In this document: positions 17,172 to 25,516 of the stretch, piece by piece
Numbering within the stretch: position 1 is the stretch's first letter
How the letters are laid out: the number at the start of each line of letters is the position of its first letter
Assembly (NCBI RefSeq): GCF_050589645.1
Contig: NZ_JBNGOQ010000005.1
Coordinates: 434,001 to 498,000, forward strand
Reading direction: 5' to 3'
Length of the DNA: 64,000 nt
DNA from: JBNGOQ01 sp050589645
GTDB taxonomy: Bacteria; Bacteroidota; Bacteroidia; Flavobacteriales; Flavobacteriaceae
Program-made: the position numbers and the translations under genes
Notes under the pieces: model-generated
Told to the model about the DNA's origin: nothing
Databases searched by the model: none
Seen by the model: the letters and a program-made list of their open reading frames with translations, nothing else

Positions 17172-18211
17172 GCTATTTAAGGCTAAAATTGCACAAGTTA
17201 TTCCATTGGGAGTATTGGCCCATGGAGGCTATTTATTACCCTATTTTTCCCGTTTGGTTATATTATGCGATAAAGGCCCGCTCTTTTTTCTTTTTTAGTG
17301 CTGCCAACCCATCCATTAAAAATGGGGGTATGGCCATGGAGTCAAAAAAAGAGATTTATGATATCATCCCGCCCCAGTATATTCCAAAAACCGTGCTTAT
17401 AAACAAAGGGGCTTCCCTGGAGGAGGCCATGAAATCCGTGGTGCAAGCGGGAATCCATTTTCCCATGATCGCAAAACCCGATATCGGGTTAAAGGCCTTT
17501 GCGGTGGATAAGATAAACCACGAGGGCGAACTTAAAGGATATCTGGATAAGATAGCCGACAATTTTTTGGTACAGGAATTTGTGGATTACCCCAAGGAGG
17601 TAGGTATTTTTTACGCACGGAAACCCGATGCTGAAAAAGGCGTCATTACGGGCATTGTTTCCAAGGAGTTTTTATCGGTCATTGGTGATGGGCAACACAG
17701 TATAAAGGATCTAATCAAACAAACCCCGAGAAGCCATTTTCAGCTCAAAATTTTAATGCGCCGATATGGAGCTACCTTGGATCGGGTTTTGGCCAAGGGT
17801 GAGCAATTTGTTCTCGTACCTTATGGCAGCCATACCAGGGGGGCCAAATTCATTGACAAATCGCATTTGAAGAACCAACAGCTTTTGGATACCATAGATA
17901 CCATTTGCAAGCAAATACCCGATTTCTATTTTGGTCGCCTAGACATTCTGTATTCCTCCTTTGACGCTTTGGCGGCAGGGAAGGACTTTAGTGTAATAGA
18001 GGTGAACGGAGCGGGTAGCGAGCCCACACATATTTATGACCCCAAGCATTCCCTGTTCTTTGCTTGGCGCGAAATTACCAGGCATTGGAGGCTCATGTAC
18101 GAGATCAGTGCCATAAACAATAGAAAGGGGCACCGATACCTTAGTTACAGGGACGGCAGGGCCATGATGCGGGCAAATAAGGAATTGGAAGAACATCTAA
18201 AATTGATTTGA
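17168..18211 (+). CDS. ATP-grasp ligase, unknown substrate
   Basis: A 347-residue protein. About the first 60 residues carry a hydrophobic stretch (IYYPIFPVWLYYAIKARSFFFF). An ATP-grasp core follows: PMIAKPDIGLKAFAV binds the nucleotide, FLVQEFVDYPKEVGIFYAR is a central strand, and RLDILYSS ... VIEVNGAGSEPTHIYDP holds the metal-binding Glu/Asn pair. VIGDGQHSIKDLI recalls cyanophycin-synthetase- and D-Ala-D-Ala-ligase-like members. It joins an amino- or carboxylate group in an ATP-dependent step, but the substrate is not evident. It is translationally coupled to the NRDE gene and lies one base before the barrel protein gene. Confidence 0.8.
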   Translation: MSYLRLKLHKLFHWEYWPMEAIYYPIFPVWLYYAIKARSFFFFSAANPSIKNGGMAMESKKEIYDIIPPQYIPKTVLINKGASLEEAMKSVVQAGIHFPMIAKPDIGLKAFAVDKINHEGELKGYLDKIADNFLVQEFVDYPKEVGIFYARKPDAEKGVITGIVSKEFLSVIGDGQHSIKDLIKQTPRSHFQLKILMRRYGATLDRVLAKGEQFVLVPYGSHTRGAKFIDKSHLKNQQLLDTIDTICKQIPDFYFGRLDILYSSFDALAAGKDFSVIEVNGAGSEPTHIYDPKHSLFFAWREITRHWRLMYEISAINNRKGHRYLSYRDGRAMMRANKELEEHLKLI

Positions 18212-18212
18212 T

Positions 18213-18782
18213 ATGCGCCATCTACCCACCACTTGGTTTTTTGTCCTCTGTTTTTTATGCACACTGCCCTTTTATGCACAATCGGATCCGGGCAAAAGAA
18301 CGGATTTGGGCCTGTCCGTTCAGGCTTATCCTGCGGGAATAATCCCTACCATAAATGCGGAACACTATCTTTCTGAGGAATCTTCCCTTTTATTTCGCCT
18401 GGGGGCCAACATCACGGACCGTCAGGATTTTAGCGATGAAAATGACGAGGAGGAAGGGGCAGGCTTTGGCGGTTCTTTCGGGTATCGCAAACATTTTCCA
18501 GTAGGGAAGGGAAAGATAATCGCTGGGTTTAACACAGATATCTGGAATTTATGGATCGATTGGCGCGACGGCATCAATACGCCCAATCCAAGTTCAGGGA
18601 CCACCTACATACTGGTTTTACAACCCTGGTTGGAAGCCGGTTACTTTTTGGACCTCAATGCCTCCTCACGAATCGGTATTACCGCGGGCTTTGGACGGGA
18701 AATAAACGTGGTCACCAACGGTGATGACGTGGCCCAGGATTTTATCGCCAGTATTTCATTACAGTATTATTTTTCCCTTTAA
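18213..18782 (+). CDS. Exported beta-barrel-like protein, unknown function
   Basis: A 189-residue protein with a signal peptide (TTWFFVLCFLCTLPFYAQ) and alternating amphipathic strands, ending ISLQYYFSL, close to the usual C-terminal aromatic of outer-membrane barrels. An acidic segment with DENDEEEGAG sits mid-protein. It lies in the run with the ATP-grasp protein and the metalloprotease. I recognise no family; an outer-membrane protein of eight strands is plausible. Confidence 0.65.
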   Translation: MRHLPTTWFFVLCFLCTLPFYAQSDPGKRTDLGLSVQAYPAGIIPTINAEHYLSEESSLLFRLGANITDRQDFSDENDEEEGAGFGGSFGYRKHFPVGKGKIIAGFNTDIWNLWIDWRDGINTPNPSSGTTYILVLQPWLEAGYFLDLNASSRIGITAGFGREINVVTNGDDVAQDFIASISLQYYFSL

Positions 18783-18793
18783 GCCCGTTTTGT

Positions 18794-19504
18794 ATGCAAA
18801 GGCGCAAGGCTGGAACATATTGTATTTTTGGGATTTTCCTATGCATATGCGTCCATCTGACCGCTCAGATGCCGGTAAAACACTTCCAAAAGGATATCTT
18901 TGATTCCTTAAAATACGCGGCCTTTGAAACGAATAAAAAAATACCCGGCGAAATCCGCCCACAGGCGCTGATTGCCCTGTCGCATTATCCCGAATTGCGG
19001 GAGACAAAAATAATCTTTCGCTTGCGCAAACGTAAGACCCCCCTCGCCTCCAGACCACAGGTTTGGAGCGTATTCAAGAAAAGGAAAAACCGAACCTACA
19101 TTATTACGATCAGCACCCGTTCCAGCGAAGCGCTTACGCCTATTTTATTTTCCAAACTACCCTATAATGCACAGATCGGGGTGCTAGGACATGAATTGGG
19201 GCATACACGCTACTACAGTAGTAAGAACACTTTGCAATTGATAAGCCTGCCCTTTAAATTGTTGAAATCGAAAAACACGGATGCCTTTGAATTTAATACC
19301 GATCGCATCAGTATTGAACATGGATTGGGGTACCAACTTTACGCTTGGAGCAGTTATGTACGTGAGGTTTTGAACATTAGTGAATGGCGGGGTGCATCGG
19401 AAGATCTGTTGGCAGAAGAGGGCCCGGCCATTGACCAACGTTACATGAACCCAGAAACCATTACAAGGTATATGGACAGCTACCCCATTTACGAAAATAA
19501 CTGA
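18794..19504 (+). CDS. Secreted HELGH zinc metalloprotease-like protein
   Basis: A 236-residue protein with a signal peptide (CIFGIFLCICVHLTAQ). The motif GHELGHTRYYS places His133, Glu134 and His137 as a zinc site, and Glu166 with Asp170 in FEFNTDRIS fits the E-x3-D third-ligand element of M48-type gluzincins. Family length and the absence of a membrane domain differ from HtpX. It closes the operon begun by the LysE gene and may process or mature an exported product; this is inference. Confidence 0.7.
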   Translation: MQRRKAGTYCIFGIFLCICVHLTAQMPVKHFQKDIFDSLKYAAFETNKKIPGEIRPQALIALSHYPELRETKIIFRLRKRKTPLASRPQVWSVFKKRKNRTYIITISTRSSEALTPILFSKLPYNAQIGVLGHELGHTRYYSSKNTLQLISLPFKLLKSKNTDAFEFNTDRISIEHGLGYQLYAWSSYVREVLNISEWRGASEDLLAEEGPAIDQRYMNPETITRYMDSYPIYENN

Positions 19505-19616
19505 CCGGGCCGTAGCTCTTTTTTATCGGATTTTTTTTCATGCCACGTATTCCCCCATAAATGGTAAGGTCTGTGGTAATTTTTATACTTTTAAGGAGTA
19601 AGTCATATCCTAGCTT

Positions 19617-20363
19617 GTGAAACGACCCTTGTCCATTTTTTTATCCTTAGTCCTTTACGCGCTTTTTTTTCAGGCCTGTGGTGCACAGTCCCAATTGATT
19701 GCCGATGAAGTAGAGACCGTTAATGTGGAAAAACTGCGGTACTATCTCTATTTTCCTCCGGATTATGAAACGGATAAGGACAAGGAGTTTGGACTCTTGT
19801 TGTTTCTTCATGGCGGTGGCGACGCGGGCGATAGCCTTTCGAGGATCAAATCCAGTGGTCCGCCCAAATTGATTGCAGACGGCAAGCAGTTCCCTTTTCT
19901 AATTCTGGCCCCGCAGCATCCCCACGAAAAGCAATGGTGGAACACCCGATCGGTGATGCAGTTATTGGATACCATTGTTGCCCATAACAGGGTGGATAAA
20001 AAAAGGATCTACCTTACCGGATTAAGTAGGGGAGGGAGTGCGGCATGGGAGTTGGCCGTACACTATCCCAAAAAATTTGCCGCTATGGCCGTAGTTTGTG
20101 GTATGGCACCCACTCCATACGCCAAATGGATAGACAAGGAGATGCCCATTTGGGTGTTTCACGGGGAGGAAGACAGGTCCATTCCCATATCCGAATCGGA
20201 AGAAATGGTGGCCCGCTTGCAAAAATTGGGGCACCCGGTGCAGTTTACCAGATATCCCGGGGTTGGACATAATTCGTGGGTAAGGGCGTATAACACGGAT
20301 GGATTGTACGACTGGTTTGCGGCACAGAAAAGAAAGGACGAAGACACTAAACCAAAAAAATAG
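19617..20363 (+). CDS. Exported alpha/beta-hydrolase esterase lipoprotein
   Basis: A 248-residue lipoprotein (signal ending FFQACGA, Cys at about 21). The alpha/beta-hydrolase core shows LLLFLHGGGDAGD (oxyanion), catalytic Ser137 in GLSRGGS, an Asp in GEEDRSIP, and a His in GVGHNSW. It resembles PHB-depolymerase/feruloyl-esterase-type proteins. Starting just before a GH9 gene, it could remove acetyl or aryl groups from plant or algal polysaccharides. A GTG start at 19617 is used, as it gives the lipoprotein signal. It lies 8 bases before GH9. Confidence 0.8.
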   Translation: MKRPLSIFLSLVLYALFFQACGAQSQLIADEVETVNVEKLRYYLYFPPDYETDKDKEFGLLLFLHGGGDAGDSLSRIKSSGPPKLIADGKQFPFLILAPQHPHEKQWWNTRSVMQLLDTIVAHNRVDKKRIYLTGLSRGGSAAWELAVHYPKKFAAMAVVCGMAPTPYAKWIDKEMPIWVFHGEEDRSIPISESEEMVARLQKLGHPVQFTRYPGVGHNSWVRAYNTDGLYDWFAAQKRKDEDTKPKK

Positions 20364-20371
20364 GAACTCTG

Positions 20372-22090
20372 ATGGGCAAATTCTTAAGCGTAATAAGTTT
20401 GGCAATACTGCTACTGATGACAAGTTGCAGGAAATCTGTACCTCCAATGGACGGTATCTATAGTGATATGATCCGTTTAAATCAAATTGGCTATTATCCC
20501 AAAGCCACCAAAAAGGCGGTAATCGTGGAAAGTAAGAACGCAGGGAAATTCAGTGTGGTGGATGCAACTACGAAGGAGGCGGTGTTTCAGGGGAGTCTTT
20601 CCGAACCCATGACCTGGGAACTAGCCGGCGAACAGGTGCAGGTGGCTGATTTTTCTGAACTAAATACCGAGGGCGAATACCATATTTTTGTTGATGGCAT
20701 AGGGTATTCATATCCTTTTTCCATTGGGAAGAAGGTGCTGCGCAAAGCCTTTTTAGGTTCTGTAAAGGGCTTGTACTATCAGCGAGCGGGCATGGCTTTG
20801 GAGGAGCAATACGCCGGAAAATGGCACAGGCCCATGGGTCACCCCGATGACAGCATTCTTTTTCACCCTTCTTCGGGCAAAGATACCGGTTATATGGCAT
20901 CGCCCAAGGGCTGGTATGACGCCGGTGATTATGGAAAGTACGTGTTAAACGCCAGTTTTCCGTTGGGACAGTTTTTCCAGCTACAGGAAGATTATCCCGA
21001 AATCATTGGCGATAACGAGTTAAATATTCCGGAAAGCGGAAACGGACAGAGCGATTATCTGGACGAACTCCGATACGAAATGGATTGGGTCTTGACCATG
21101 CAGGATACAGACGGGGGCCTGTTCCATAAATTGACGGCCTTTGGTTTTGAAGATATGATCATGCCACATAAGTCGGTAAAACAGCGCTACATCATTGGAA
21201 AAGGCACTGCGGCTACCCTGGATTTTGCGGCAGCCGCAGCCAAGGCCTACCGCATTTTTTTAGCTCAGGACGCTACCTATGCCCAAAACTGTTTGGACGC
21301 AGCAAAAAAGGCCTATGCCTGGGCCATTTCAAATCCTGAAGTTTCCTTTGTAAATCCCGAGGGTATTATTACCGGACAATACGGTGACACCAATTTTGAT
21401 GATGAGTTTTTTTGGGCAGGGGCCGAACTCTACCTGTCCACCAGGGACACCACTTACTTGGACAATCTTAAAAAGGACAATCTTAATTTCGCTTACAAGC
21501 CCGGGGATGGCTGGGCGAGTTATATGCGATTTTTGGGTATGTTTTCGCTGGTAAAGCAGAAAGATGCCTTGCCCGATGGGTTCTATGAAGAACTAAAAGC
21601 AGGTATTTTGGGGTCGGCCGACGCCTTGGTCAAAAAAGCGGCAGCCCTGGATTATTTCCAACCGATAGACGATTTTCAGTGGGGTTCCAATAGCGACGTA
21701 TTAAATACGGCCATGATTATGGCGCAAGCCTATCAGCTAGAACCCAAGGAGGTCTATTTAAAAGGCGTACAGCAGGCCGTTGATTATGTTTTGGGAAACA
21801 ACGCCATGGGGTATAGCTATCTTACCGGTTTCGGCACCAAAACACCCATGTTCATTCACCACAGGCAAAGTGCCGGTGACGCGGTTGAGGAACCGGTACC
21901 CGGCCTACTTTCCGGCGGACCCAACAGCAGGTTGCAGGATGCCTCCAGCGGTGTGGTCTATCCCGAAGACCCGGCACCCATGAAAAGCTGGGTCGATCAG
22001 GAACCCAGTTTCGCCAGCAACGAAATATGCCTCAACTGGAACGCTCCCTTGACCTATATCCTTGGATTTTTGGAACAAGAATCACACTGA
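20372..22090 (+). CDS. GH9 endoglucanase, lipoprotein
   Basis: A 572-residue glycoside hydrolase of family 9. A lipoprotein signal (LLMTSCRK) leads to an Ig-like N-terminal domain (residues about 30-115), then the alpha6/alpha6 catalytic barrel. Asp183 and Asp186 in GWYDAGDYGKY and the general acid Glu551 in SNEICLNWNAPLTY match the family. NAMGYSYLTGFGTK is also conserved. It should cut beta-1,4-glucan or glucomannan on the cell surface. It follows the esterase by 8 bases and belongs to the polysaccharide locus. Confidence 0.92.
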   Translation: MGKFLSVISLAILLLMTSCRKSVPPMDGIYSDMIRLNQIGYYPKATKKAVIVESKNAGKFSVVDATTKEAVFQGSLSEPMTWELAGEQVQVADFSELNTEGEYHIFVDGIGYSYPFSIGKKVLRKAFLGSVKGLYYQRAGMALEEQYAGKWHRPMGHPDDSILFHPSSGKDTGYMASPKGWYDAGDYGKYVLNASFPLGQFFQLQEDYPEIIGDNELNIPESGNGQSDYLDELRYEMDWVLTMQDTDGGLFHKLTAFGFEDMIMPHKSVKQRYIIGKGTAATLDFAAAAAKAYRIFLAQDATYAQNCLDAAKKAYAWAISNPEVSFVNPEGIITGQYGDTNFDDEFFWAGAELYLSTRDTTYLDNLKKDNLNFAYKPGDGWASYMRFLGMFSLVKQKDALPDGFYEELKAGILGSADALVKKAAALDYFQPIDDFQWGSNSDVLNTAMIMAQAYQLEPKEVYLKGVQQAVDYVLGNNAMGYSYLTGFGTKTPMFIHHRQSAGDAVEEPVPGLLSGGPNSRLQDASSGVVYPEDPAPMKSWVDQEPSFASNEICLNWNAPLTYILGFLEQESH

Positions 22091-22201
22091 GCAACTACCG
22101 AAAAATAAAAATAAGCAGACACTTCCTTACGGGCATAGTTGCCATTTTCTTAACAGACTTTTATCCATATTTATAGTACTTTTAGGCCTTATTTTACTTC
22201 T

Positions 22202-24319
22202 ATGACCCATAGCACCCGGCGAAGCATACAACATTTTAAGATTAGCTTGCTTTTTTTGTCCCTTATGGCCTTTTTTTCCTGTAAACAAACAGGGAAACAG
22301 GACAGCGGGCATAAGTATACCAATGCGCTGATCGACGAAACCAGTCCGTATTTGTTACAGCATGCCCATAATCCCGTGAATTGGAGACCCTGGAGTGAGG
22401 AAGCGTTGGAAACCGCCAAAAAGGAAAACAAGCTGGTGTTGGTCAGTATTGGTTATTCTTCCTGCCATTGGTGCCATGTGATGGAGGAAGAAACTTTTGA
22501 GGATGAGGAGATTGCGAAAATGATGAATGAGAACTTCATCAGCATCAAGGTAGACCGGGAAGAACGCCCGGACGTGGATCAGATATATATGACCGCCCTA
22601 TTGCTCATGAAAGGGGATGGTGGCTGGCCGTTGAACGTTATTGTGCTTCCCAATGGAAAACCTTTGTACGGGGGTACTTATCATACCAAATCGCAGTGGA
22701 ATAAGGTATTGACCGAAATAAGTGGGATGTATGCCGAAGATCCCAAACGGGCCAATGAGTATGCAGACCGCGTGGCGGCAGGGATACAGGAAGTCAATGT
22801 GGTACAGCCATCCGATGGTTTCGGGGCGTTGACCCGGGATGCCCTTTTTACCAGCGTAGAAAGATGGAAAACAAGGTGGGATCCCGAATGGGGCGGCAAT
22901 CGGGAACAACAAAAATTTATGCTTCCCATAAATTTGGACTTTTTACTAAATTTTAGCCTCCTGGCCGAAGATAAGGATGCGAGTGAACATGTGCGGCTTA
23001 GCCTGGATAAAATGGCCATGGGCGGGGTTTACGACCAAATCGGTGGTGGTTTCTATAGGTACAGCACCGATAGCCGGTGGAAGGTCCCCCATTTTGAGAA
23101 AATGCTGTATGACAATGCCCAACTGATAAGCTTGTATTCCAAGGCTTATGGACTGTTTAAGAAAACAGAGTACAAACAAGTGGTTTTTGAAACCATCACT
23201 TTTCTGGAGCGGGAAATGAAATATGAAGATGGTGGGTATTACGCCGCAATGGATGCGGATAGCGAAGGGGAAGAAGGCAAGTATTACATCTGGGAAGAGC
23301 AAGAATTAAGGGGCTTGTTGGCCGATGATTTTCCGCTATTCTCGAACTATTTCAATATTGAGCGCCAACATGTATGGGAGAATTCCTCCTATATTTTGTT
23401 CAAATCACAGGACGATGAGCACTTTGCCGCTGAAAATGGCATCTCCTTATCGGAATTGCAGGAGTATCAAAAAAAATGGCGTACAGCGCTGCTCAATGCC
23501 AGGCAAAAACGCATACGGCCCAACATAGATGACAAGATTATTACGTCCTGGAACGCCTTGCTTATCAGTGCCTATGTGGATGCCTATAGGACTTTTGAGG
23601 ACCCGGTTTTTTTGGATAGGGCCAAGGGCATATTCAATTTTATCCGTGCCCATAGCTATAAAGAAGGCCGTTTGTTGCATTCCTATAAAAAGGGGGGAAG
23701 GCCGATCGATGGTTTTCTGGAAGACTATGCCTTTCTTATCAAAGCGTCCATAAACCTGTACGGGGTTGCCCTGGATGCAGAATACCTTGATTTTGCCAAC
23801 AGTTTGGCGAAAACCGTGGAAACCCACTTTACCGATAGTGCATCGGGAATGTACAGGTACAACAGCAGCAATAAACTTATTTCCAAAATTGTAAAGACCG
23901 ATGACGGAGTGTTGCCTTCCCCCAATGCGGTGATGGCACAAAACCTATTCCAATTGGGGCACCTCAATTACGATACGGCATCCATGGACAGATCCAAAAG
24001 TATGCTTTCTTCCATGGTACCGTTGCTTGTGGAGAATGCTCCGAGCTATGCGCAGTGGAACGCCCTCTTACTCAACCAGGTATATCCCTATTATGAAATT
24101 GCGGTGGTAGGGGACCGGGGTACCGATCTGGTAGCATCGCTGCACAAACAACATATTCCCAATGCTCTGGTGATTGGCAGTTTGTCGGAAAGCGAGCTCC
24201 CCCTGTTCAAAGGACGTTATGTGCCCGGGGAGACCTTTATTTATGTGTGCAGGAACAGCACGTGTAAACTTCCCGTCCAGACCGTTGCGGAAGCCATGGA
24301 TCAACTCGGTAGTTTTTAG
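22202..24319 (+). CDS. DUF255 thioredoxin-like protein (YyaL/SPATA20 type), lipoprotein
   Basis: A 705-residue lipoprotein (signal then FFSCKQ). The N-terminal thioredoxin-like domain holds HNPVNWRPW and SSCHWCHVMEEE (Cys88-His-Trp-Cys91), and GGWPLNVIVLPNGKPLYGGTY follows. The rest (about 230-700) is an alpha-toroid similar to AGE/six-hairpin folds. The family is widespread, its reaction is unknown. In this locus it may have a carbohydrate-related role, but its position at the tail of the GH9 gene and convergent with GH26 may be incidental. Confidence 0.85.
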   Translation: MTHSTRRSIQHFKISLLFLSLMAFFSCKQTGKQDSGHKYTNALIDETSPYLLQHAHNPVNWRPWSEEALETAKKENKLVLVSIGYSSCHWCHVMEEETFEDEEIAKMMNENFISIKVDREERPDVDQIYMTALLLMKGDGGWPLNVIVLPNGKPLYGGTYHTKSQWNKVLTEISGMYAEDPKRANEYADRVAAGIQEVNVVQPSDGFGALTRDALFTSVERWKTRWDPEWGGNREQQKFMLPINLDFLLNFSLLAEDKDASEHVRLSLDKMAMGGVYDQIGGGFYRYSTDSRWKVPHFEKMLYDNAQLISLYSKAYGLFKKTEYKQVVFETITFLEREMKYEDGGYYAAMDADSEGEEGKYYIWEEQELRGLLADDFPLFSNYFNIERQHVWENSSYILFKSQDDEHFAAENGISLSELQEYQKKWRTALLNARQKRIRPNIDDKIITSWNALLISAYVDAYRTFEDPVFLDRAKGIFNFIRAHSYKEGRLLHSYKKGGRPIDGFLEDYAFLIKASINLYGVALDAEYLDFANSLAKTVETHFTDSASGMYRYNSSNKLISKIVKTDDGVLPSPNAVMAQNLFQLGHLNYDTASMDRSKSMLSSMVPLLVENAPSYAQWNALLLNQVYPYYEIAVVGDRGTDLVASLHKQHIPNALVIGSLSESELPLFKGRYVPGETFIYVCRNSTCKLPVQTVAEAMDQLGSF

Positions 24320-24331
24320 TAACCAGTAACC

Positions 24332-25501
24332 TTACCTGATATCCTTGATATCCTCTAGGAAAAGCACATGGGGCAGCTGCCTGAATTTTACAAAATCGGC
24401 ACTGCTTTTTTGTTCTGGATAGGGTGCAAAATGATGGCTGGGCCTGGCATTCCTCCAGAAGAGTGCCCAGGCAATGCCCGAATGGGCTATGTGCTTGTCC
24501 AAAACCCGGGTCCACCAGTCGGCTACCCGCACTTTGTTCAATCCGGCTTCGGTAAGGGCATAGGGTTTGTCCTTTGTTTTGGCGATATGTCCTAAAATGC
24601 TTATGTTTTGTTGCAGGTTCTTTGTAAAATTGGCCGTGGTCCAGTGTTGATAGATATCTACCCCCAAGATATCCACAAAGGCATCACCCGGATAATAGCT
24701 AAGATATTCTGCCTCATCGCTAAAGGTGTTGGGCGAATAGGCGTAGAGAATGTGCGAAACCCCAAATTCCGTATACATTAGGGATACGGTTTCCCGCCAT
24801 AAACGTTGGTACTCTTCCGGACTGCAGTGCCCCTTGCCCCACCAGAACCAGGAACCGTTCATCTCATGAAATGGCCTAAAAACCAAGGGAATGGGCTTTC
24901 CAGATTCATCGGTCAACGCATTGATGAACTGGGCCACCCTGGACAGCCAATCCTTATACTTTTCATGCAGGCGCCCCCCTTTTAGGATATGTTTTACGGC
25001 CTTGCGCGTATGCCAAGCACTTTTGTTGGAAACTGGATTGTCCGGGTGCCAGCTCAGCGTTATGATGCCACCTTTTTTATGTCCTTTTTTGACCAAGGTC
25101 TTGATTAGGGAAAAGGGAACCGTATCCAGATTGTGGGAGTTGCCCAATTCTATATGTCCAATTTCAAAGCCATGGACCGCAGGGTGGTCCCCGGCAACGT
25201 CGCCTACATCACTTTTGTATTGGGTGCCATCATTTTTCCAGGATATGCCATAGGCCGTGGCATCCTGATGTCCAAAGGCATACCCCTTCTCTGCAATGTG
25301 CTGTATTCTTGTATACAGTCCCTGTGCGGCCGGGTTTCTGTTTATTGTGAAGTTGGCTGTATTTTTTTGAATCACGGGAGCTACGGATTTGCACGAAGCT
25401 AATAGACTTAAAATCAAGGGAAAAACAGCAAAAAATAAATATTTCCGTGTCCTTACATCTTGACCGGGCCGGGAAAACCGGGCTTGCTGTTTACCTATCA
25501 T
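24332..25501 (-). CDS. GH26 beta-mannanase, lipoprotein
   Basis: A 389-residue glycoside hydrolase of family 26. A lipoprotein signal (LSLLASCKS) precedes the TIM barrel. Acid/base Glu213 lies in FRPFHEMNGSWFWWG and nucleophile Glu318 in YALTEAGL, the two GH26 catalytic positions. FGHQDATAYG and LSWHPDNPVS are also family-typical. It should hydrolyse beta-1,4-mannan or glucomannan at the cell surface. It is the last gene of the susC-susD-CRTAC1-GH26 operon and converges on the DUF255 gene with a 12-base gap. Confidence 0.95.
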   Translation of the reverse strand: MIGKQQARFSRPGQDVRTRKYLFFAVFPLILSLLASCKSVAPVIQKNTANFTINRNPAAQGLYTRIQHIAEKGYAFGHQDATAYGISWKNDGTQYKSDVGDVAGDHPAVHGFEIGHIELGNSHNLDTVPFSLIKTLVKKGHKKGGIITLSWHPDNPVSNKSAWHTRKAVKHILKGGRLHEKYKDWLSRVAQFINALTDESGKPIPLVFRPFHEMNGSWFWWGKGHCSPEEYQRLWRETVSLMYTEFGVSHILYAYSPNTFSDEAEYLSYYPGDAFVDILGVDIYQHWTTANFTKNLQQNISILGHIAKTKDKPYALTEAGLNKVRVADWWTRVLDKHIAHSGIAWALFWRNARPSHHFAPYPEQKSSADFVKFRQLPHVLFLEDIKDIR

Positions 25502-25516
25502 GGATTAGACTTACCC

